A stretch of 64,000 nucleotides of DNA from Monomorium pharaonis (lineage: Eukaryota; Arthropoda; Insecta; Hymenoptera; Formicidae), in the NCBI RefSeq assembly GCF_013373865.1, contig NC_050470.1, positions 29,185,585-29,249,584 of the forward strand, written 5' to 3'. The translations under genes were made by a program, and so were the position numbers. Below, piece after piece: positions 24,601 through 36,432 of this stretch (its first letter is position 1; each line of letters starts with the position of its first letter). The notes under the pieces were generated by a model. The model was not told where the DNA came from. It did not search any database and was given only the letters and a program-made list of their open reading frames with translations.

Positions 24601-27600
24601 TTTAGAGACGAGTTTTGGCTGATTACCAACTATTAAATGGTATCTACATGCAACGACGATGATAGCAAGCGCTTGGCATGTCGGGTTGCGCTCATGTATG
24701 GTGACTCGATTTAACTATCGTCGTTTATATTATGTCCGTGTCTACCTGTCGTCGACAGCGCAAGAATCCGTGGATCCGACCGATGCCAATGATCGAAAAA
24801 TAGATACGAACGCAACCTGTTCGAAATAGCCGAAGTGAAACCTATGACACGCTGAGCGCGTGGCTCTTTCAAGTCATCGTAACATCGCGTCCAAACCTGT
24901 AGATTAATTCAAAATCAATATGTAAAAAAAAGAACATAAAATTTCAATAAAAAGATAATAAATAATCCCGTTAACTTCTAGATTTAGTTTGAAGAGAATA
25001 AGTAATAAAAAAAAGATGTAAGTTTAATTAAAACTAATTAAAACATGTAGTGTCTACGTAGTTGAAAAACCATGTGCATCAATATCAATTTTAAAGCTGA
25101 AATTTTTTAATATTTTTCTAATCTCTGCCTTTTAATTCTCTTTCACGCAGGTCAAGAGATCACTCGCGGCCGCGAAGGTGTCTAAGCCCAAAAGAAGGAA
25201 GGAAATCTAATTATAGAAGTCGTTGTACCGCGTGCTCAGTGGAGAACGATGGAGGGTGTGAGTGCGGGTGCACGAATAAGAATCGGTTGTGCATTGGGCG
25301 GCCATAAAATGCAGTCTGCATCCGCTCGACGCAGATGTACCGCGGAACGGGGTTCGTTCCTTCTACAAGGAGTCCGCAAAGGATCTCTCGTTTTGATGTT
25401 AGGCGGATCCACCGACGATATGCTCAGTGCAACAGAACAGAATAAAGATTCGCAAATATGCAATTAATCGAAACGATCCGTTAAACAAAAAACAAATAAA
25501 AATTAAGATTAGATTAGATAGGCTATCTTAATATTAATGTTAATTAGTAACTTCATTGAAAACTTTTCCAGCACGTTGATGCGTTATCTCAGATATGGCA
25601 TGATATCGTTCATTACACCATTCATCCGGGAGCCATGTGGTTCATTGCTAACTCGTGCGGCACTTCCTGTCTCGTATGGTGATATAAAAATGATTCTAGT
25701 ACTTTGTACCGTCAAAGAATCACGAGAATCGCACAAAATTATATAAAATATATATGTACGCTTATGCATAGGATATATAAAATATAACAAAAAAGATCAT
25801 TTCAAATATGCTAAATATATCTTTGCGTTTAATATAATATATATTTTACGTATTTAAATTAATAAAAGAATCAACAGCCATTATTTAATCAAGTGTACAG
25901 TATGCAAAGTACAGATGAACAAAAACAAATAGATCTTTTCTCCCTGTAAAGAAACAGAAATCTTTATTCTTTTTTTTGCAGTTACCGTTACTTCGTAATG
26001 CAAAGTTTCCTTTCAATTTCGCTAATGCAAGCTTACGCCGATTGCTCCTGGAGTAAGGTCCAAACGTCGATAAGTTTCAGCTGCTAGATCTCGCGCGTGA
26101 TCAACTCGTGCCGGGCAGGCTACGATTATTATTGTTTCCCTTTTCTCTCCTCTCTTTCTCTCTCTCGAAGTAGCCGAGTGTATGCCCGTGACGTGGCCAT
26201 GTAAGGGCTAGGCGGGGGTGCCATGCCGGGGTAGCTAATTTTAGATCGACTCCCGTACTTCCAGGAGTCGACTCGGCGAATCGGCAGCTGGTGATTCGAC
26301 GAGCTGCTGCCTCTCTCGCGCGTGCACGTGAGTCCGGACGTACAATGCGTGTCGCCCGGCATCGTCCACCAGTCATCCGCCTTCACGCTTTTCTCGTCTC
26401 GGAGAAGACCGACGTGTCCAAGCGTCCTGGTCCAGATGTGTCTCCCTCCGAGACACGCGGTCACAATCGATCAAGAGAGTCTTCTCGGTACATACTGTGA
26501 AAAGATTGCCTGTTATCAATTCTATCTCAATGTTTCCGACTTCTATCAATTAAAATGATAAATATATGTAGATACAGAGTAAACACTATAAGTATCTATA
26601 AATATCTGCATTAAAAAAATGTTATTTATACGTATACTTATGTACATATTATATAATTGAATTTCAAACTGTGTACCTTGCAGAGTAGAACACGACGATG
26701 TCAGCGAGAAAAACCGGAAATAGAGCGGAGACTTTGAGAGGCGTCGGAGAGAAGAACCGCGGGCAAAGGCGGGCATTCGAAACGCATCCTTTCGTTTCCG
26801 ACGTGAAAAGGGGAAATGAACGCTCGTATGCACGAGCGTTCCTCTTTGAGGCGTGAACCGAGGCGGCAGGAGGGTGGTAAACGAGAGATCTGGTAGCGGC
26901 TGGTGCAGCGGATGTTTGAACCCGCTGAAGAAAGCCGAGGCGGTGGTTCCTGTCGTGGCTTCCCTCGCGCTTCGTCTCCGCCGTCTCTCGCGGTCCTCCT
27001 CCTCTCGGTCAGCGTGGAAGGCACACATTTCGGCGGATGTGATGTTTAGGACGAGAACCACCCCGCGACTGACAAAAAGCTCTGCGCCGTATAAATAGGC
27101 GGTGGTTGTTGCCATCGCGGTTGGCGGTCGTAAACCGATATCGCGCGCGCTTTGACCCATATAATCCCCTCGAATTGATTGTGAAACGACGAGCGATCGG
27201 TCGCTCGTTTCTCGATTTTGGAGAACAGGTCCTCGACGAAAGGAAAAAAAAACGTGTCAGTCGTGGGATTCGTTAAACTTCGCTCAGGCTTCATTAACCG
27301 TAATCTCGATTCGATTTACTTTCTTCTAATGCTTTTAGACTCTTAAAATAGAAAGTTAATCTATTGGTAAAAGTTAATCTAATCCAAAACACAAATCGCA
27401 TGATCGGTATTTTATTATAGATATCTATTATAGTCGCTAAATTAAAGAAACATTTTATCTGCTAATAATTATGACTCACACATGCATACATCTCGAGGGA
27501 AGCTTTCGAAGGAAAAATTCCGGAATCTTAAATTTCTTTGAAATTGCCTTAAAAAAAAATTAAATCAATATATTGTTAAAAACGCAATCACGTGTCCGGG

Positions 27601-28942
27601 GTTTCGACATGCTGACACGTGGCCGTCTCTTCTGTCTCCTGCTGAGCCATCGCGAGAGACCTCCCGGCGTCGTCGTTCGGCTCGCATGTGCACAAGAGTG
27701 AGGCCCTCTCTATGGTTTTCGAATTGTTTTAACCATTTGTCTCATTATCTAGCGCTGAGAATGCGTAAGAAAAGTCGAGATCAGGCCCGGGGACCAACGC
27801 AGGGTTTACACCTCCTCAGTATCCTCCGCGGGATTGTAAATAGATTCTTTTTGTGGTCGGATATATGCATCGTGGGAGACTATGAATGGATCACCACTTA
27901 TTGATACCTGCCACGGTAGTAAATGAGAGCAAACTGAAGGTATAATTATCTTAACATTATCCGTGGAAATATCAACTGTACAAGAAAGAGGTTTTCACGT
28001 GTAAAATAGCAACTTTCTAAAAAAAATTGTATACAACATTTCTATAATTATAATTATAATTAAAAGTAACATGCGACTAGCATACATAGCAAAAACAAGA
28101 ATATTTATATTTTAACATATAGTAAAATTTATTTTTATTTTTATTTTATTTAAGAAATTATATTTGTAAATCGGTTCAGTAAATTTTCTAACTTTACATT
28201 CATCTTTCCGTTTTTACAACTGTAGACAAGGAAATGCAATATCAATGCTGTAACGACTGGCGTTAATGATTTAATGCAAAGGTCATAAATGTGCGATTGG
28301 GAATGGCAATATTACAGCGCGCGATGTGTATTCTTTCTCTCTCCTTCTCTTACAATGCGAGGTATCACCTGCTCGTATTGTTTAACCGAGCGGAATGAAA
28401 CGGCGTCCGGTGCTGGACCAGATTGCGGCCGGCGCGTGCCCGATTCGCGGAAATCCGACACTCTTACTTTTACGACAGTCTGCACGGTGCAGGCGCTTAA
28501 AAATCTGCCCTGAAAAGCTGCAGCCGTTCCACGAGAAATTGTGCTTGCGTTTCGGTACATGAGATATGTTTGTATGTATATCACGTTTTCATTACCATTT
28601 ACACGTACAAATTCTTAATCACAGATAAGATTGTTTTTATTCTATAATTTTAAGAAAGTAAATAAAACTTTTTCATAGAAATGTTAAAAAGAATAGGAAG
28701 AGATCTTAAAACGTAAAAGTTTTAAACAGCATAGTCTTCATATCGAGAATGTCGTAAAGCCACTTCGGTTTAAAGATTACGTTCATTCGATGCACAAAGT
28801 GATGTCCCTCGAACACATACGTAATCTATTAAAAATTTATTCACATTCATGAAAGTGTTTAAAGTAAGCTTTTAATTTGATACGTGACTACTTATATGTA
28901 AAACTTGCTGGCTACTGTACTTTTAATACAAGTTTGTTAATG

Positions 28943-28945
<3 letters not shown>

Positions 28946-28995
<50 letters not shown>
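28946..28995. repeat. TA dinucleotide microsatellite
   Basis: About 25 TA units followed by interrupted TA/CA repeats. Confidence 0.85.
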
Positions 28996-29004
<9 letters not shown>

Positions 29005-29078
29005 TATATACACTTCTATATTTTAAATATTTATATTATATCACATTTGATAAAACGTGCTGAAAGTGGTTCTCGATA

Positions 29079-29925
29079 TTACCCAAATCTGCTCATTCTC
29101 GCCGACATCTAATGACGCAAAAAAGAGGAAAAGAGAATAAAAAAGAGAGGGATAGAAAGAGCAAGGGGAAAGAGTTGAAAATATACATAATAAACTAACG
29201 TCAACTGGAAAGTGCAGCGGCTGCACGCGACTCGCGGCGATGCAGAAGAACACGCTGACAGTCACATATGGCTCCGGATATGCCGGTGTGGGTATACTCC
29301 ATAAAACCTGATACACGTAGAATTCAGCGGTCCCTTCTCTGTTAAGGCCAATAAACTTTACATGGAACATCCAATTTTTTAAAGCCTGTGGAAAAAGGTT
29401 GATAAAGCATGTACTTTGTTTAAATGATTGACCTCTTTCAGAATTGTACCGATAATTGGTTCCATCTGAGCATCTCCTCTTTTACACATCGCAAGCCGTT
29501 TCGCGCATTCATATTTCCACATGTAGGCCATTCCGCATGACTGAGTGAGGACTGATGAGCCTAACGTTAAAAGCAATCAGTACAAGTAACAATTATTTAT
29601 GAGCAATATAGACAATTGTATACGTAAAATATACAACAAAATAAACAATTGTTATACTTATAAGTTATCGTTTCCATGTATACAATTTTATATTATATAT
29701 ATATATAATATATACACAGAAATTATTCGCGTATACTGTAATTTATAAGATAAGAAACTTAACGAACCATAGCAGCAACAAGTTTTATCGCGGAGGTAAT
29801 CGCCAAGTCAACGAATCTTTTCACAAAACGCGTCACATCTTCAAAAAATTCAACCTGATGTCCTTCCACAGGCTGTATATTATACACTGATCGTCTCTCT
29901 CGTAGAATCATTCTGAATAGATATT
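29079..29925 (-). CDS. Unrecognised multi-exon coding unit just downstream of fry
   Basis: Phase-compatible exons on the minus strand are 29764-29911 (from ATG), 29433-29560, 29200-29385 and, weakly, 29079-29108 with a stop. They give about 163 residues. The protein begins MILRERRSVYNIQPVEG, continues with a basic/hydrophobic stretch, a WKYECAKRLAMCKRGD segment, and a hydrophobic segment around YVTVSVFFCIAAS that could be one membrane helix. Donors gttaag, gtcaat and gttagt and acceptors gttag, ccacag and cattag are acceptable. I do not recognise the family. The first exon also has an upstream acceptor (ttatag, exon from 29925) whose phase 1 fits the donor of the penultimate fry exon, so this could instead be an alternative fry 3' end. 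The last exon is the weakest part. Confidence 0.4.
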
Positions 29926-29978
29926 CTATAAAAAATCATGTAAGACTTTCAAAATGTCATTTTCGAGATTTTCGATAA

Positions 29979-29984
29979 TTTATT
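29979..29984 (-). terminator. Possible fry polyadenylation signal
   Basis: AATAAA on the minus strand about 220 nt downstream of the fry stop codon and before the next coding unit. No cleavage site can be verified from sequence alone. Confidence 0.35.
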
Positions 29985-30204
29985 TCACCAAATTTACAAT
30001 CGATTACGTTCTTTGCATTAAAAAAACAACAAAATAACGGGTCTAAGAATCTTTTCGTGATATAGGTATATACATACATTTACCTACCATCGTATACAAG
30101 ATTTCTACACACGTACGACAATTAAATATATATATATATATATATGCGTCGACTTAAATCTATACGAGAACGGTTTGTAATACTATATGTGTTTAAAGCT
30201 TATA

Positions 30205-33200
30205 TTAACAATCGTTTTTCGCGTGATTAGAGTCGTGCTGATTACGCGCGGCCTTCGCAGACGCTTCTAATCCTGTCACGGCCGCCAGTACTTCAAACAA
30301 ACTTTCCATAAGTCTGCCAAATATTTCTGACATCTCATCGTCCTTTCTCGTTACTACGAATATATCTAAAACATATTGATATGCACAATATAAATCAACA
30401 TACATTTCACGTGCTGTTGTGTTTAAAAATGTAAATTACACAAATATATAATTGACAAAAATGAACGATAGTGACATCATACAACTAATAAAAAAGATTG
30501 ATCGTATATTAAATATCTATTTAACTCACCCGATCTATCTTGACCTATGTATTTGCAATACATATTAACGGCAGTCGTTACGTCATCGTCATCATGAAAA
30601 GGATCTCCAGGCCATTGTGCTCTGTGCAGTCTCACAGCTTCAAGCGCCGGACACCATCGTGCATTTCTCAGAAGTTCGGCAACTCTAGCGACTTCTTCCA
30701 CAGCTCCAGAGCCAGGCAGAGGACTAGGACTGGGTGTCGGAGTAGGTGTCCCTCGTTCACTCTCAGTACTTTCTTCGAGCGCTCTACTTAATGCTATTTT
30801 CATATTAGCGATTTCAACGGACAGATCTTGCAAAGGAATTTGTACGTTTCTAGCGGCATTCATTAGCGCCCCTAGCATTTTGTTCGATGCTTCAATTAAT
30901 AAAAGTAATTGAAAATGCAACTTGTAGAGCGCTCTGCCTAGGTCCAACAGCATTTCTTCGACGCCTGCTTCCGTGGTGTGACTGCCGCCTAACGCCTGAA
31001 GTTTGGCGGTTGCTTTAGCTGCCTCCAAACACTGAAAAGAAAACCAATACCATAGCTATTTGTCGCAAAAAATTGTTGTCGAGTGTCCTAACAAAACTTA
31101 CTTCCGTAGCATGATCCTTCCTGTCTAAAAATGTTTCCAAATGTTCTTGTACCTCCAACATTCCAAAGCGCAGTGTTTCGTTTAACCGCTGATTCGCAAA
31201 TATCGCCACCGAGAACCACACCAGAGGTGGCTCAGCTTTTGAACTAAGTAGCTCAGCATGGGCAGATAAATGGCAACCTAAATGAGCTGAGGCCGAGCTA
31301 CCGTTACAAAGCAAGGCACTTGCCTCCCGTGTAAGCCCGACAGATTTACTACTCACATCCTATGAAACATAATAATTCTTTTACAACTTTCTTTGGAGAA
31401 AGTAACAATTCACTAATCTTTTGTCAAATTTAGCATTATTATCTTTAAAATAAATTATACATTTTGTTAAAAAAAATACCCGGAATTCATCATTTAAATG
31501 TTTCGCAATAAAGGTATTGAACAAATGTTTTGTGTGTAAACTGGCAACACAGTATTTAATTGCAGAGTTTGGACGCGATCTGTCAATCAGTTTGTTTACA
31601 ACAGCTGTTTACGTTAGTCTTATTTTGAAAGCGACAAAATCAATATTACTAAATAAATAAGTATTTTGTGTTTTATTTAATAAAATTGCAGATATTTTTC
31701 TTGCAAAATGTATATTTTTAGAGGCATACTTACTCTCAAGATCTTGCTTAGTAATTGGAAGAAACTCAAAGTATTGTACGGAGCTTGTGAGATAAGACTT
31801 TGAATTTGCTGTCTCCAGATTTCCTCAGCATCGTCTCGTACGACCTGTCGGAAGGGCATCAACGCAGACAGATTGGGTGATGCGTTGCAGGGTGTCACGT
31901 CTCCAAGATCTCCTGCACTTGACCCGCTATAAACAAAGAATTGTAAAATCGATTAGCATATATGTTTCCAAAGGTTCGTTAGACAGAAACTTACGATGTG
32001 TCAGACCTTGTGGAAGAGTCATGACGCGTTCGACTAGGTATCAATGAAAGAGAAGACGGTGGGAACATTCCTGGGATGCTGTTTGCTTCCTGTCCCGTTC
32101 CGGATCCTCCTGGTACTTCATCCAAGGGTGATTCTGATCCTGCCTCATCGTCCGATGATTCTTCGGTGACACCACGCTACGTACATCCCAAATTTTAATA
32201 ATAATTACAAATAATTAAAAATAAGAAACAGAATAAAGAAAACATAACAATTTATATAATAAAATTATTTAAATAAAGTTCAGATTGTTTATTTCAGTCT
32301 GCAGCGGATTTTAGTACTGAATAATTTTTTTATTAATTTAATATTCTTAGCTTATGTACTACGCGCTGACAATTTCGTCAGTCTTGAAACACGCTTATTA
32401 ACTAGATATCAATGCTCAAAAAACATCTTTATAATTCCCCGTTTCACCAAACTGTAAATAATAGAATTAATTAATTTTTAATTTTTTCCGTACTTACTCG
32501 TGTTGTGTGTTTGCTGGATGATGGCGTCTTTTCGCTTAAACTTTCCTCGAACTGTCGCAAACTAGGTTCTCGTTCTTCTCCTTCACTAAGAGGACGGCGT
32601 CGAACTCCCCAGTTAAAGTTGTCTGTACTTTCACCCTAGTTAAGTTTAACAAAAAAAATTATAAAATTGATATCTTCTATTTAAGTCATAACAAAGTGGG
32701 CTTACCTCGACACTTTCGCTTTCATATTCAAGGAAATCGAAGTCTTTAAATACGCCAAACTGCTCGTCGTCTCGTCTAGATCCTCCGCTTAAATCGTTAT
32801 TTGCACCAGAAACTTCTTCCGTTGAAGAAGCCATGGATGATTGTCTTTCCATCAAGTCCGAACTTTGGCTGAATATAACCTAAATTTAAAAAAAATTGAT
32901 CAGTAATGTAAAAAAATTAAGTGATTAATAATGTAAAAAAATATATAAACAAAAAAATAGGAGGGATTGGAAGCAAATACATAAGTAACAATTTCATGAA
33001 TATAAAGTCCATGGCTGTCTCGTATTTTTTGAAAAAAGGTATTGTAATAAATAATATTCAATATCCATTATTCCAGAATCCACTTCCTCACTACTTTTCA
33101 ATTAAATCCTTCGGTTAGTTATTACTTTTAATATGTCTCAATTCTGACTATGTCAATTGACTCAAAATATATTTAGCAATTGTGCATATATTATACAACG

Positions 33201-36200
33201 ATTAGTTATATATACAGTGCTCTGGAGCTATCGCAATTTCCTTTAAATTCTAATAAACAGTATTTCTATAAATAACAATAACTACATTAATGTTAAAGAA
33301 TCAACTTTAATATTATAATTAGAAAGCGATAAATGTCGAATTTGTATTTTAACTCTAAAAAATAAAAAATATAAAGTTTTGTTAATTTTTCTCTATTGTT
33401 AATTTTTCAAAAGATTAATAACTAATGCGATAGCGTAATGGAGTCTGCATATAATTTATGTACATATATTTAACAACAAACAATGATATCATTATTTTAT
33501 ATCAAAACTAATAACATATCATCAAATTAGAATCTAATATATCCAATAATTATCAAGAATATGTAAAAATATTTTCTATTATAAACGTACAGTTAATTTC
33601 TTATATAATCAGAAATTAGATGACAAAGCGTGAAAAGATAATAGATCCCATGTGGTTGTGCTGTAAAATTAGACACTACTACCACTTTATACAAAAATAT
33701 ATTATCTTATTTACATTATTCCTGCAATTATGTGCGAGTGAGGACACTTTTATAAAGCTGACTGAAGCGTGAAAGTACTTATAGAAACATTGCAATTAAT
33801 TACAAATACTTGTACTTGTACTATTGCGAATTATAACAGGTGTGCAGATTGCATTTATAAGTAACCCTTTACCTTGCTATATAATGTCATTGAACTAATG
33901 TGCTCATCCTAGAAAGGGGTACATAATGAGAATCAATTGGTTTTTTAAGATGTACAGATGAACAATTCTTAATTATATAACAACACTTCAGGCGGTGACT
34001 CCAGAGCTCCAAAAATGTCAGATGAACATTAGTTGTTTGGACTTTATTTTCTAAAGTTGTTAAATAAATTAAGAATGCTCGAAAAAATGTGCCCGCCTTC
34101 CGCTGTAAAGCATGCTATGGCATGTTCTGATGTGATCAGATGTTCACTAATTATATATACATACATACATATGTATACATTATACATATAGTTATGTTAT
34201 TTCATATCAAATAACTTTTTAAAATATCTATATTTATGTAAATTTTTATGTTTTAAAAAAAGAAATTTACAAAGTATAAATATTTCAAGATATAATTTGA
34301 AATAAAATAATATATAATTGTGTATAAATATACATAATTGTATTATTTATATAGGATAGATCATAAGATAGGACATGTTTACACTACTCAAATTAATAAT
34401 TGAACAATGTATCGCAAATAAAAACATACCGATGGGCTCTTTGGTAAACCAACTCTTTGTCCACATGTTGTCAACAGATTCACCAAGCACTCTCTGACAC
34501 GGCCCTAAAAGTAAAAAATGCCTACATATACAGTTTTTTAAACCTTAAATACATAATTCAATACATCAAATTTTCTTTCTATAAGCTTTAATTTTTAATC
34601 AAATTTCTATTTTAATTGTAAGTATAATGAATTCTTACTTGAAAATTTTAATAACTATACCTGCGACATCCACGGCCTCTTCCATCCGGCAATGGCACTA
34701 TTATCAGCAGGCGATAAAGATAACGAGCAACGTGGAGAACTGATCAGTTTTTCTTCAGTACCTTGACGTATCAACCAACGCCGACCAATTACTGGTGTTT
34801 GAGACAGATCAAATGTGAAATCCATTGTTCTTCCTGTTCATAAGAAATTAAATAGTCAAAAATATTATCAATATAAAAAGAGATAATTGATAAAAATAGA
34901 GTAATAGTTTTATATTTCTACATAATAATAAAATACAATTTTTACTATAATTTGTAGAATATTTTAGCTAAAAGCTTCAGATACATATCTTAAAATCCAA
35001 ATAATTGTAAGAACATAAGTAATATATATTTATAAGAAAATATAATATAATTTGAAATATATTAGGTAAAGTATATTTAGAAAAATAATTATTTCTTTTA
35101 GGAAAAAATTATTTATCACTATTGTTATTCTTATCGCAACCTGGGTGCAGTGCAATAAATTATCCGTGCCATGCATGCCGCAAAGAAAAAACAAAATTAA
35201 TAATATACATACAAAAGAAAAATAAATATGCATTGAATAATTTAAGCAAACATATTGACTTACCCGGTAGTTCTTTCTTGGTAAATATTTCTGTGTCGGT
35301 GAAACTAGGATGTGGTGATGATAGCGAAGAGTCCCAGGATGAACCATGCATCGAAGTTGGCGGCGCTACGAGTGTCGACGATCTTGTCACTACAAGCTTC
35401 AAAATTTTCAGTGCTTCTTTCCACTGAGTACCCTGTTAATTTATTTATTGAATAAAAAAAATTATAGATTAATGACATGCTTATTTATTTAATTATTGAT
35501 ATTTAATTGCTAATTAAATACTTGGAACTTTACCTCGACATATTTAGAGATCACTCTTAACAGTTCAGTATTGATCGGTTGCGCGGCTGGAGACGCCAAG
35601 TCCACATAATGCAACATGCAATGTATAATACTGAGTACTGGCAACGCTACGCTACTCGGACCTTTTTCCAGTACTTCCACAAGGAAAGCAAGCATATTGA
35701 AACTAAGATGAGCATAGGAATCATAAAGATATTTCACTACACATTTAGTCCATTGAAAGCTTTCCTTGCTGAAAGTACGTCGGCTGTACAATGTCATGAC
35801 TGTACCAAGGTTCTCCAATTTTTTCCCCTTTTCTGCGCTCACCTACAAGAGAATAATTGCATGCAATACCTTTCATTTGTTAACGTGGCAAAACAAGTAA
35901 AATAGAAAGGACCTTACTTGCGCAATGTTTTCAGCACTTCTAATACAAAGTTCGTTTGCATCTTCATAATTCAATAGCATGTAAGGCAGCAATGAAACAA
36001 CGTTCATTGGAAATGCGAGGCTTTGCGTGGGATCGACCACTGGCAGATCTAGCAGAGGCGTAAATTGTGACAGCAGTGTAACAACTGGTTCGTATGTATT
36101 CGGACTGGTGCATCCTTTCAATAGTAGCGCATGTACACCGGGAAACGAGGTCCATCGCAATTGCTGTTGCAGTTTTTCAACTTTATCCCGGGCGTCCGGT

Positions 36201-36432
36201 CGATCGAGTGGTAATCTGTGTAGCACGCGACTGAGTAGCCGCAGCGCCAAAAGGAACTCGTGCTCATAATCCGATTCAAGCAGAGATACCGATAACCAGA
36301 ACAATTGTGCTAATATCGTCATCTTGTCGTCCTGCGTGGCGGAATCGCCCAATAATTTCAAGGACTGTGCCGATCTTGATCTAGACAAATTTGAGTTAGG
36401 ATACTTGTTGCCGCCAGTTCTGTTTTCTAGTT
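30205..36432 (-). CDS. fry: fry C-terminal exons and stop
   Basis: Exons: 35918-36432, 35534-35842, 35264-35432, 34661-34833, 34430-34504, 32706-32879, 32498-32635, 31995-32176, 31734-31926, 31102-31359, 30530-31031 and 30205-30365. Sequences include LLSRVLHRLPLDRPDARDKV, a Ser/Glu-rich acidic region (ESESVE, EESSDDEAGSES), and helices such as EEMLLDLGRALYKLHFQLLL that may form coiled coils. The chain ends NHAKNDC. The C-terminal coiled-coil region is a known feature of Furry proteins. Confidence 0.92.

Larger units (their letters stand above)
14206..29078. other. 15-kb gene-free region upstream of scrt
   Basis: I find no open frame with recognisable domains or compatible splice partners here. 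The region alternates AT-rich DNA with GC-rich islands at about 14300-14800, 16100-17450, 18400-18960, 20200-20620, 22100-22500 and 26050-27300. Frames in those islands are low-complexity (Arg/Ser-rich) and overlap on both strands, which is typical of chance ORFs in GC-rich DNA. The islands may be promoter or enhancer DNA for scrt, or untranslated exons. Both ideas are inference from position only. Confidence 0.5.

Noticed and set aside
25249..25467. Plus-strand frame of about 70 codons near 25.3 kb
   Set aside because: A second frame of similar length is open on the minus strand. No splice sites or motifs support either.
26546..27160. Open frame of about 200 codons on the minus strand in a GC-rich island
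   Set aside because: It is low-complexity Arg/Ser-rich, turns into AT-rich sequence at its end, and competing frames are open on both strands. No domain or splice partner found.
29041..29200. Reading straight through from exon 29200-29385 into the pyrimidine-rich DNA below it
   Set aside because: A gttagt donor sits where the coding-like sequence ends, and the continuation is low-complexity Ser/Phe/Leu. I used the splice instead, with low confidence for the last exon.
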